A program made the position numbers and the translations under genes. The notes beneath the pieces were generated by a model. The model worked only from the letters and a program-made list of their open reading frames with translations. It searched no databases and had not been told where the DNA came from. Positions 1-6,658 of a DNA stretch of 64,000 bases are shown one piece after another; position 1 is the stretch's first letter, and each line of letters begins with the position of its first letter. Source of the DNA: Compostimonas suwonensis (GTDB lineage: Bacteria > Actinomycetota > Actinomycetes > Actinomycetales > Microbacteriaceae); contig NZ_PGFB01000001.1 of assembly GCF_002797855.1 (NCBI RefSeq), positions 620,001 to 684,000 of the forward strand. The letters are read 5' to 3'.

Positions 1-2
1 AC

Positions 3-467
3 GGCCGAACGCGCGTGCTCTCCGTCTTCGAGGCCGACGGCGTGACCCCCGCGGATGCCGGTGCGCTGACGCCCGGCGAGCGGCTCGTCGTGCGCGGCGA
101 GGGGTACGACGCCTCCCGGGGCGTCTACGTGGGTCTGTGCCGCATCCCGGACGCGGTCACCGAGAAGCCGTCGCCGTGCATCGGCGGGGTGCCGGAGCAG
201 TCGGGGGAGCCGAGCGGCGACGCGCAGGGCGAGCAGCAGTTCGCGGCATCCAACTGGATCAACGACGACTGGGCGTGGAAGCTCTTCGCCTCGCGCGGCT
301 ACGACGACCCGGCCGCGGGCACCTTCACGGCCTACCTCGAGGTGCCGGTCGCCGACGAGGTGCTCGACTGCGCGGTCGAGCGGTGCGCGATCTACACCCG
401 CAACGACCACACCGCCGCGAGCGACCGTGTGCAGGACGTCGGCGTGGCCGTGCGCTTCGCCGGTTGA
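3..467 (+). CDS. C-terminal part of a secreted Ig-like (neocarzinostatin/HtaA-type) protein, 5' truncated
   Basis: The frame is open from the window edge, so the gene begins outside; the GTG at 15 is probably internal. About 150 residues are visible. They read as one beta-sandwich module: VTPADAGALTPGERLVV, then VYVGLCRIPDAV, a Trp-rich middle, and a DCAVERCAIYTRNDHTAA end with paired cysteines. This layout resembles the extracellular Ig-like domains of actinobacterial HtaA/neocarzinostatin-type surface proteins (family knowledge). No membrane anchor follows, so it is either secreted or held by an upstream part. It converges on the regulator that ends 13 bp downstream. Confidence 0.5.
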   Translation, partial: GRTRVLSVFEADGVTPADAGALTPGERLVVRGEGYDASRGVYVGLCRIPDAVTEKPSPCIGGVPEQSGEPSGDAQGEQQFAASNWINDDWAWKLFASRGYDDPAAGTFTAYLEVPVADEVLDCAVERCAIYTRNDHTAASDRVQDVGVAVRFAG

Positions 468-480
468 GGCCGGGACGACG

Positions 481-948
481 CTACGGCTGCGCGGCCGCGA
501 TGACGGTGTGCAGGGCCGTGCGCAGCTCGTCGAGCTTCTCGAGCGGCATCCCGAGCCGCTCCACGATCTGCGGCGGGATGAGCTCGGCCCGGCCGCGCAG
601 GGCGACGCCCGCCTCGGTGAGCGAGATCTCGAGCATCCGCTCGTCGCTCGTGCTGCGTCGCCGCTGCAGATAGCCGATCGTCTCGAGCCGTTTGAGCAGG
701 GGGGAGAGGGTCGCGGGGTCGAGCTGCAGGGTCTCGCCCAGCTCTTTGACCGAGCACGTGCCCTGCTGCCAGAGGGTGAGCATCACGAGGTACTGCGGAT
801 GCGTGAGCCCGAGCGGCTCGAGCACGGGCCGGTAGAGCGCGATGACGCTGCGCGAGGCGACGGCGAGGGCGAAGCACACCTGGTTCTCGAGGGCGAGCAG
901 GTCGGTGGCCTCACCGGCCCCGTGTGTGGATGTCGCGTTCGCCGTCAT
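481..948 (-). CDS. OhrR-like MarR-family peroxide-sensing repressor
   Basis: 155 residues with the OhrR signature: an N-terminal helix LENQVCFALAVASR carrying a cysteine at residue 25, then YRPVLEPLGLTHPQYLVML and the winged helix LQLDPATLSPLLKRLE...STSDER. In OhrR proteins this Cys is oxidised by organic peroxides and the repressor leaves its DNA. No ohr peroxiredoxin gene is in the window, so the target may be the divergent small gene, this gene itself, or a distant locus. The promoter region holds an inverted repeat suited to a MarR dimer. The family call is firm; the inducer is inferred from the conserved Cys. Confidence 0.85.
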   Translation of the reverse strand: MTANATSTHGAGEATDLLALENQVCFALAVASRSVIALYRPVLEPLGLTHPQYLVMLTLWQQGTCSVKELGETLQLDPATLSPLLKRLETIGYLQRRRSTSDERMLEISLTEAGVALRGRAELIPPQIVERLGMPLEKLDELRTALHTVIAAAQP

Positions 949-970
949 CGAAACTCTCCCATGATCCGTA

Positions 971-988
971 ATTAGTTAGTACACTAAT
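971..988. promoter_or_regulatory. Inverted repeat ATTAGT-N6-ACTAAT, probable MarR/OhrR operator
   Basis: An AT-rich imperfect palindrome lies between the divergent starts at 948 and 993. It is the only AT-rich stretch nearby. It sits immediately before the ATG of the plus-strand gene, so repressor binding would cover both promoters. Assignment to the adjacent regulator is inferred from position. Confidence 0.6.
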
Positions 989-992
989 CATT

Positions 993-1244
993 ATGGCACG
1001 AGGCAAATCTGACACCGCAGGCGACACCCCGGCCGGAGCCAAGGGCTTCGGGGGTCTCGTCGAGCGGATGAACCGCAAGCTCTTCCCCTATCTCGGCCCG
1101 CCCCCGCTCGGCCCCTACGACGAGGCGCCGCCGCAGCCGTCGTCCGAGCGCGCCTGCCCGCTGTGCGGCCAGCCGATGTCGTTGCACGAGATCGACCGCT
1201 CCGGCGAGCGCACCCAGCTGTACTGCCCGACCGCCGCCGCCTGA
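993..1244 (+). CDS. Small zinc-ribbon-like protein
   Basis: 83 residues, divergent from the OhrR-like regulator. The C-terminal half has CPLCG near residue 52 and YCP near residue 77, a two-knuckle arrangement (CxxC...C) typical of a small zinc ribbon, though only three Cys are visible. The N-terminus is basic, followed by a Pro-rich FPYLGPPPLGPYDEAPP stretch. The ATG follows the operator with no Shine-Dalgarno in between, so translation may be leaderless. It resembles short conserved actinobacterial proteins of unknown function. Confidence 0.7.
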   Translation: MARGKSDTAGDTPAGAKGFGGLVERMNRKLFPYLGPPPLGPYDEAPPQPSSERACPLCGQPMSLHEIDRSGERTQLYCPTAAA

Positions 1245-1378
1245 CCCTCTTCCTTTCCCCTCACCCCAATGCAGGATTCACCCTCCCCAATGCCGGACTT
1301 CAGCCGGTCGGGGCGTCGATCCGTCGGGGGATTGCCGGCCTGACGGCGGGGTCTCCTGCATCGGGGAGGGGGAGGGGC

Positions 1379-1996
1379 TCAGTCGAGGGTGCGCAGGATG
1401 TCGGCGCGCACCTGCGCGAGCTGCGCGCGCAACTGGTTCACGGTCGCCTCGGGCAGTGCGCGCCGGGCGGCGTAGGAGCGCAGATCGGTGCGCAGCTGCT
1501 GGCGGAACTCAGTGAGCAGCAGGTCGGCGTCGCGCAGCGCCCTCGTCGCGCCCAGGTGGGCGTCGACGGTCACGTTCGCGGTGCGCCCCGCCGCCCGCGC
1601 CTCCTGCTTGGCCTGACGCGCGGCCGAGGCGAGGTCGGCCTTCATGCTCTTCATCGCCTGGTTGACCCCGGCGCGCACCTCGTCGGCGAGGCGGCGCACC
1701 GAGTCGGTGACCTCGTCCTCGATCGCGTCGAGGTCGCCCTCGCGGCTCGCGAGCTCGGCGCGGCCGGCGTCCGTGATCGCGTAGACGGTCTTGCGGCCCT
1801 CCGTCGTCTTGGTCACGAGGCCCTCGTCCTCGAGCTTCGCGAGCCGGGGGTAGATCGTGCCGGCGCTCGGGCTGTAGGTTCCGCCGAAGCGGTCGCTGAG
1901 CGCCTGGATGAGCTCGTAGCCGTGGCGCGGCTCCTCCGCGAGCAGGCTCAGCAGGTAGAGGCGCAGGCGGCCGTGCGCGAAGACGGGCGGCGTCAT
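1379..1996 (-). CDS. PadR-family transcriptional regulator
   Basis: 205 residues starting at MTPPVFAHGRLRLYLLSLL. The N-terminal PadR winged helix is clear: EEPRHGYELIQALSDRFGGTYSPSAGTIYPRLAKLEDEGLVTK...GRKTVYAITDAGRAEL. A long helical C-terminal dimerisation region follows. The ATG overlaps the stop of the upstream DUF4097 gene by 4 bp, so the two are translationally coupled. The twin palindromes before the operon are the likely autoregulatory operators. PadR proteins usually repress envelope-stress or transporter genes. Confidence 0.9.
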   Translation of the reverse strand: MTPPVFAHGRLRLYLLSLLAEEPRHGYELIQALSDRFGGTYSPSAGTIYPRLAKLEDEGLVTKTTEGRKTVYAITDAGRAELASREGDLDAIEDEVTDSVRRLADEVRAGVNQAMKSMKADLASAARQAKQEARAAGRTANVTVDAHLGATRALRDADLLLTEFRQQLRTDLRSYAARRALPEATVNQLRAQLAQVRADILRTLD

Positions 1997-2853
1997 GCGG
2001 ATGCCCCGTCCGAGGCGGTTCCGTCGGCGGCGGCTGCGGGCGCGGCGGCGGGGTCGACGAAGCGGCGCACGACGGAGACGTCTCCCGAGACCGAGTTGGC
2101 CGCGACATCCACCCACTGCCCGGCCAGCTCGCCCGTGCTCAGTGTGTAGGTGGAGCCGCGCACGCCGCTGACGGAGTGGTTGTCGAGCTGCAGCTTTCCC
2201 GACACGGTGTTGACCTTGTAGTGGGCGGGCACGCCCTCGTCGAGGCGCACGGTGAGGTCGCCGCTCACCGTGTTGGTGCGGATGCGGTCGGGGATGCCGA
2301 GCACGTCGAGGAAGACGTTGCCCGAGACCCCGTCGGAGGTGAAGCTGCTGAGCTCGCCCTGGGCCATGATGTCGCCGCTCACGGTGTGGGCGGTGACCCG
2401 GCCCGTGTGGTTGCGCGCCGAGAGCTCCCCGCTCACGCTGTTGAGCTCGAGGTCGCCCGTGACGTCGTCGATGACGATGTCGCCGCTCACGGTGCTGATG
2501 CGGGCGTCGGTGACGAGGCCCGAGACGAGCGCGTTCGCCGAGACCACGCCGAACTTGAGCGCCACGTTGCGCGGCACCATAACGCTGATGTCGGCCCGCG
2601 CGCTGCCCCGGAAGGTGCGGAAGACCTCGATGAAATTGTCCCAGCGCAGCTGCGGGTGGTCGATCTCGAGGCGGTCGCCGTCGATCTCGATGCGCAGCTC
2701 CTTGCCCGACACCGAGTGCACCTCGATGCGCGCGCCGGGCTCGTCGTGCCCGATGATGTCGACTTTGCCGGCGATGAGGCCCACCGTGAGCGAACGCACG
2801 AGTTCGAGGTCGATGATGCGGGGTTCGGTGAGCAGCCACTTCTGCAGGGCCAT
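1993..2853 (-). CDS. DUF4097-family beta-repeat protein
   Basis: 286 residues built of short strands with a recurring TVSGD / SVSGE / GVSGN / NSVSGD motif from about residue 110 to 265. This is the hallmark of DUF4097-type right-handed beta-helix or adhesin-like proteins. No signal peptide is visible (MALQKWLLTEPRIIDLE), so it is probably cytoplasmic or peripheral. The C-terminus is an Ala-rich tail. It is first in a two-gene operon with padR. PadR-DUF4097 pairs recur in actinobacteria and are thought to monitor envelope state; the exact role is not known. Confidence 0.85.
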   Translation of the reverse strand: MALQKWLLTEPRIIDLELVRSLTVGLIAGKVDIIGHDEPGARIEVHSVSGKELRIEIDGDRLEIDHPQLRWDNFIEVFRTFRGSARADISVMVPRNVALKFGVVSANALVSGLVTDARISTVSGDIVIDDVTGDLELNSVSGELSARNHTGRVTAHTVSGDIMAQGELSSFTSDGVSGNVFLDVLGIPDRIRTNTVSGDLTVRLDEGVPAHYKVNTVSGKLQLDNHSVSGVRGSTYTLSTGELAGQWVDVAANSVSGDVSVVRRFVDPAAAPAAAADGTASDGASA

Positions 2854-2934
2854 GAGTCACTCCTTCTCTCTCTTATACGTCTGTTCTCTGTCGTGTCTGT
2901 CGTCGGCGATCGATGGATGCCGCGAATCCTGTCT

Positions 2935-2978
2935 CTCGCGATATATCGCGAGTTATGAGACAACACGATATATCGCGT
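2935..2978. promoter_or_regulatory. Twin CGATATATCG palindromes, probable PadR operators
   Basis: CTCGCGATATATCGCGAG at 2935-2952 is a perfect 18-bp palindrome. A second copy with the same CGATATATCG core (2966-2975) has one imperfect pair in its flanks. Their centres are 27 bp apart, upstream of the DUF4097-padR operon. The strong AT core in a GC-rich spacer, and the duplication, fit dimeric PadR binding. Confidence 0.75.
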
Positions 2979-3013
2979 TTGCGGAGTTCGCAAGTCATCC
3001 GGGGAATTCCCGC

Positions 3014-3044
3014 TTGACATTGACGCAACGTCAAGCTCTAGCGT
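3014..3044 (+). promoter_or_regulatory. MerR-type promoter with 19-bp spacer
   Basis: A -35 TTGACA (3014-3019) and a -10-like TAGCGT (3039-3044) are separated by 19 bp. Most of the spacer is the dyad TTGACG-CAA-CGTCAA (3020-3034). Overlong spacers carrying a dyad are diagnostic of promoters that MerR activators untwist. It lies about 100 bp upstream of the MerR-TipAS gene. Confidence 0.75.
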
Positions 3045-3141
3045 GGGTCTCACCGCGGAGACGCCGCGGGCTCCGCCGACGGCGATGCCGAGGGCGGCGG
3101 CGCCGCGGACGGTGCGGCAGCGGGCAGGAAGGCGAGGGGCG

Positions 3142-3900
3142 ATGGACTGGCCGATCCACGAGATCGCCCGTGTCGCGGGAACGACGAGCAGAACGCTCCG
3201 TCACTACGGCGACATCGGCCTGCTCGAGCCGAGCCGCATCGGCGGCAACGGCTACCGCTACTACGACGAGGCGGCCCTCGTGCGCCTGCAGAGGATCCTG
3301 ATGCTGAGGCAGCTCGGCCTCGGGCTGCCGGCGATCGGCGACATCCTCGAACGGCAGGCGGATGCCGGGCACGCCCTCCTGAGCCACCTCCGGTGGCTCG
3401 AGCAGGAGCGAGACCGGCTGGCCCGGCAGATCGCGTCGGTGGAGAAGACGATCCAGGCATTGGAAGGAGGTGAACGACTCATGGCGGAGAACATGTTCGA
3501 CGGCTTCGACCACTCCCGCTACCGGGAGGAGGTCGAGGAGCGGTGGGGCACGGAGGCGTACGCGAGAAGCGACGCCTGGTGGAGTGCGTTGAGCCCGGCG
3601 CAGAAGAAGGACTGGATGCAGCACGTGCAGCTGCTCGTCCGCGACTGGAGCGAGGCCGCGGCGAGCGGCATCGCGCCGGAGAGCGACGAGGCGCAGACTC
3701 TCGCCCGGCGGCAGTTCGAGTGGCTGGCCGGCGTGCCCGGAACCCCGGGGAGCGGCACGACCGGGCCGACGAAGGAGTACTTCGTGGGCCTCGGCGAGAT
3801 GTACGTGGCCGATCCGCGATTCGGCGCGAACTACGGCGGCCAGGCCGGCGCCGAGTTCGTGCGCGACGCGATGCGCGTCTACGCCGACCGCGAGCTCTAG
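3142..3900 (+). CDS. MerR-family regulator with C-terminal TipAS drug-sensing domain
   Basis: 252 residues from the ATG at 3142, preceded by an AGGAAGG-type Shine-Dalgarno. An upstream in-frame start would add an atypical Pro/Arg leader, so I rejected it. The MerR HTH covers residues 1-70 (MDWPIHEIARVAGTTSRTLRHY, GNGYRYYDE), followed by a coiled-coil dimer helix. From about residue 115 a TipAS-type domain follows (FDGFDHSRYREEVEERWG, AWWSALS, FVGLGEMYVADPRF). TipAL-type proteins bind thiopeptides and activate their own promoter and drug-protection genes; autoactivation from the 19-bp-spacer promoter fits. Confidence 0.92.
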   Translation: MDWPIHEIARVAGTTSRTLRHYGDIGLLEPSRIGGNGYRYYDEAALVRLQRILMLRQLGLGLPAIGDILERQADAGHALLSHLRWLEQERDRLARQIASVEKTIQALEGGERLMAENMFDGFDHSRYREEVEERWGTEAYARSDAWWSALSPAQKKDWMQHVQLLVRDWSEAAASGIAPESDEAQTLARRQFEWLAGVPGTPGSGTTGPTKEYFVGLGEMYVADPRFGANYGGQAGAEFVRDAMRVYADREL

Positions 3901-3944
3901 TCGCTGCGAGCTCTCGCCGTTGCGAGCTCTCGTCGCAGCGAGAG
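3895..3944. terminator. Bidirectional hairpin between convergent genes
   Basis: TCGCTGCGA at 3901-3909 pairs with TCGCAGCGA at 3933-3941. Flanking CTCT/GAGAG extends the stem imperfectly. It separates the MerR-TipAS gene from the convergent small membrane-protein gene. No U-tract is present. Confidence 0.55.
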
Positions 3945-3946
3945 GG

Positions 3947-4105
3947 CTAGGGCCGCTCGCGATCGTGGTCGGCGTGCACGTCCTGGTGTGCGGTGGCCGG
4001 ATCGCGGGTCGGCCGGCGGCGGTAGCCGTCGCGAGCCACGCCCACGATGCTCGCGGCGACGGCCCAGGCGCTCAGGGCGATGAGGGTTGCGAAGAAGACG
4101 AACAC
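3947..4105 (-). CDS. Small single-pass membrane protein
   Basis: 52 residues from a GTG at 4105 with an AAAGGAG Shine-Dalgarno 6 nt upstream. One hydrophobic helix (FVFFATLIALSAWAVAASIVGVA, about residues 2-24) is followed by DGYRRRPTRDP and a His/Asp-rich tail, an N-in or N-out anchor with a charged cytoplasmic end. Similar tiny proteins with an xxxDGYRRxPTR motif are common in actinobacteria, with unknown function. It lies downstream of yczE on the same strand but 140 bp away, so it probably has its own promoter. Confidence 0.6.
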   Translation of the reverse strand: MFVFFATLIALSAWAVAASIVGVARDGYRRRPTRDPATAHQDVHADHDRERP

Positions 4106-4245
4106 GATGCTCCTTTCGGCACGGTGCGGCGGGGACGGGGTGATGGTCGGGTGCTCGTGCGGTCGGGGCAGCCGTGCGTGTCGGGGCGGTCGCGAGTGCT
4201 GCGACTGCTGCGAATGCTCGGATGGCGGCGTCCGCCGGGCGCGGG

Positions 4246-4911
4246 TCAGTTCGCGGGGCTGTCGAGCGCGGGCGTGGAGGGGGCTGCAGACCCCTCCAGC
4301 GCTGTCTCGAGCTCGGATGCCGCGGCATCCTTCTCTCGGATCGGCACGGTCAGCAGCGGGATCGTCCAGTTGCACAGCGGCCCGATGAGCACGGCGAAGA
4401 GCAGCGTGCCGATGCCGGCGTTGCCGCCCATGAGCCAGCCGGCGAGCAGCACGGTGGCCTCGACCATCGTGCGGCCCACCCAGATCGGCCAGCCGGTGCG
4501 GGCGTGCAGGCCGGTCATGAGCCCGTCGCGCGGGCCGGGGCCGAAGCGCGCCCCGATGTAGAGGCCGGTCGCGATCGCGAGGGCGAGGAGGCCGCCCGCG
4601 AAGAGCAGGATGCGGGCCCACAGCTCGAGTCCCTCGGGGATGAGCCAGAAGCCGAGATCGGCGGCGGGCCCCACGACGATCACGTTGAGCACGGTTCCGA
4701 TTCCCGGCTTCTGGCGGAGCGGGATCCAGAGCAGCAGCACGACGGCTCCGACGACGACCGTGATGAGGCCGAAGCCCCAGCCGGTGAGATTGTCGATGCC
4801 CTGCGTGAGGGCGTCCCAGGGGGAGACGCCGATTCCCGCGCGCACGATCATGGCGATCGCCACCCCGTAGAGCACGAGGCCGATGGAGAACTGAACGATA
4901 CGCCGGGTCAC
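4246..4911 (-). CDS. yczE: YczE/YitT-like integral membrane protein
   Basis: 221 residues from a GTG at 4911. At least five hydrophobic helices are visible, with GIGVSPWDALTQGI near the start and GPGPRDGLMTGLHARTGWPIWVGRT in the middle, both typical of YczE-type proteins. The gene is divergent from a MocR regulator. YczE with a neighbouring MocR (YczR) is an established genomic pairing, in which YczR is thought to control yczE. Substrate is unknown. The last 30 residues are a disordered Ala/Ser tail. Confidence 0.85.
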   Translation of the reverse strand: MTRRIVQFSIGLVLYGVAIAMIVRAGIGVSPWDALTQGIDNLTGWGFGLITVVVGAVVLLLWIPLRQKPGIGTVLNVIVVGPAADLGFWLIPEGLELWARILLFAGGLLALAIATGLYIGARFGPGPRDGLMTGLHARTGWPIWVGRTMVEATVLLAGWLMGGNAGIGTLLFAVLIGPLCNWTIPLLTVPIREKDAAASELETALEGSAAPSTPALDSPAN

Positions 4912-4919
4912 AAAGCAAT

Positions 4920-4935
4920 CCAATTGTACAATTGG
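4920..4935. promoter_or_regulatory. 16-bp palindrome CCAATTGTACAATTGG, probable YczR operator
   Basis: A perfect palindrome between yczE (start 4911) and yczR (start 4973), followed by a CCAATT half-site at 4951-4956. MocR regulators often bind several ATTGG/CCAAT-like half-sites, so the layout supports control of both divergent genes. Confidence 0.7.
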
Positions 4936-4972
4936 CCTTCTAACAAGAAGCCAATTTCGATAGAGTGGACTG

Positions 4973-6418
4973 ATGACACCGGTCCAGCTCTCCGCTCGCG
5001 CCCTCGACACGCTCCTCGGCGACTGGCGTGGCGCGGCTCCCGCGTACCAGGCGCTCGCCGACAGGCTGAGGCTCCTCACGATCGACGGTCGCATCCCCAT
5101 CGACACCCGGCTGCCGGCCGAGCGCGAGCTCTCGACGGTGCTCGGCCTGAGCCGCACGACCGTGGCGGCCGCCTACCGCGAGCTGCGCGAGGCCGGCTTC
5201 CTGCAGAGCGTGCGCGGCTCGGGCAGCGCCATCCGGCTGCCCGGCACGATCCCCATCCAGACGGCGTCCACCGCGACCGCGCCCGGAGTGATCGACTTCA
5301 CCAAGGCCGCGCTGCCGGCGGCGCCCGGGCTCGCGGATGCCGCGGCACGGGCGGCCGCGAGACTGCCCGCCCACCTCGGCGATCCCGGCTACGACCCCGT
5401 CGGCCTCCCGGAGCTGCGCGCGGCCATCGCCGAGGGCTACACCGAGCGCGGGGTCCCGACCGGCGCCGAGCAGATCATGGTCACCGTCGGCGCCCAGCAC
5501 GCCATCGCCCTCCTTGCGCGTGTGCTGCTCGGCCGCGGCGACCGCGCGCTCATCGAGACGCCCACCTACCCGCACGCCTACGAGGCGCTCCGCGTCGCCG
5601 GGGCGCGCCTCGTGCCCGTGAGCGTGAGCGCCGACTTCGGAGCGCACGGTGACGAGCCCGGCTGGGACGAGACGGCGCTCATGCAGAGCCTGCAGCGCAG
5701 CAACCCGGCGCTCGCCTACCTGATGCCCGACTTCCACAACCCCACTGGTCAGTCGATGCCCCTCGCCCAGCGCGAGCGGCTCCTGGCCACCGCCGCACAG
5801 CAGGGCACCGTCGTGATCGCCGACGAGACGGCCGCACAGCTCGACATCGACAGGGTGGGCGATTTCCCGCCGCTGGCGGCGCTGGGGGATGCCGTGACCA
5901 TCGGCTCGGTCGGCAAGACGCTGTGGGGCGGCATCCGTCTCGGCTGGATCCGCGCCGAGCGCCCGCTCATCCGCAAGCTCGTGGCCGCCCGGGCCTCGGG
6001 CGATCTGGGAACGCCCATCCTCGAGCAGCTCCTCGTGAGCGAGCTGCTGCCCGAGCTCCCGCAGATCCTCGAGACCCGTCGTCGGCAGCTGCGCACCGGT
6101 CGCGACCACCTCGTCGAGCGCCTCGGCGAGGCCTTTCCCGACTGGCGCGTGCCCGAGCTGCACGGCGGGCTGTGCGCGTGGGTCAGCATCGGCAGCCCCG
6201 TGAGCTCTCAGCTCGCGCTCGCCGCCCGCAACCACGGGCTCGTGATCGCGGCGGGCCCGCGCTTCGGCATCGACGGGGCCTTCGAACGGTTCCTGCGCGT
6301 TCCGATCGGCTACAGCGTCGAGCACGTCGACCAGGTGGTAGACGCGCTCGGCCTCGCCTGGCAGTCGTTGCTGCGGCATCCGGTCGCCGATGCCGGGTAC
6401 CTGGCCGAGGTCGTCTAG
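4973..6418 (+). CDS. yczR: MocR-type GntR/aminotransferase-fold regulator (YczR)
   Basis: 481 residues. An N-terminal GntR winged helix (residues ~20-85: AYQALADRLRLLTIDGRIPIDTRLPAERELSTVLGLSRTTV split around the recognition helix) is fused to a fold-type I aminotransferase domain. The latter keeps PDFHNPTG, the ADETAAQLD cofactor loop and the PLP-lysine segment TIGSVGKTLWGGIRLGW. MocR proteins use PLP as ligand sensor, not as catalysts. The divergent yczE and the shared palindrome make it the YczR of this locus. Confidence 0.93.
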   Translation: MTPVQLSARALDTLLGDWRGAAPAYQALADRLRLLTIDGRIPIDTRLPAERELSTVLGLSRTTVAAAYRELREAGFLQSVRGSGSAIRLPGTIPIQTASTATAPGVIDFTKAALPAAPGLADAAARAAARLPAHLGDPGYDPVGLPELRAAIAEGYTERGVPTGAEQIMVTVGAQHAIALLARVLLGRGDRALIETPTYPHAYEALRVAGARLVPVSVSADFGAHGDEPGWDETALMQSLQRSNPALAYLMPDFHNPTGQSMPLAQRERLLATAAQQGTVVIADETAAQLDIDRVGDFPPLAALGDAVTIGSVGKTLWGGIRLGWIRAERPLIRKLVAARASGDLGTPILEQLLVSELLPELPQILETRRRQLRTGRDHLVERLGEAFPDWRVPELHGGLCAWVSIGSPVSSQLALAARNHGLVIAAGPRFGIDGAFERFLRVPIGYSVEHVDQVVDALGLAWQSLLRHPVADAGYLAEVV

Positions 6419-6446
6419 CTCGTATCGACACAGGCGCCCGGCGCCA

Positions 6447-6524
6447 GAACAGGGTCGATTCTGCGACATCCCGCTCAGGATGCCGCGGCCGCGCGTGTCG
6501 CCTGACCCGCCCTGCTCGGCATCC
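6447..6524 (+). repeat. Intergenic repeat, copy A (78 bp)
   Basis: This spacer segment is about three-quarters identical to the reverse complement of 18445-18522. Shared blocks are GAACAGG, TCGATTC, GCGACATCCCG, GGATGCCGC, CGCGTGTC and CCGCCCTG. It lies between yczR and the RND gene. No coding potential is evident. See the finding on this family. Confidence 0.7.
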
Positions 6525-6658
6525 GCCGCACGGCCCCGCACAACGGGTGGAGTGTTCTTGCATGGCCGGATGAGATAATCAGCGCGTCAGGCAGCGCCGC
6601 CGACACCCACAGCACCTGCCGCGTCCGCGGCGCACCGCACCCGCCCAAGGAGACCCCT

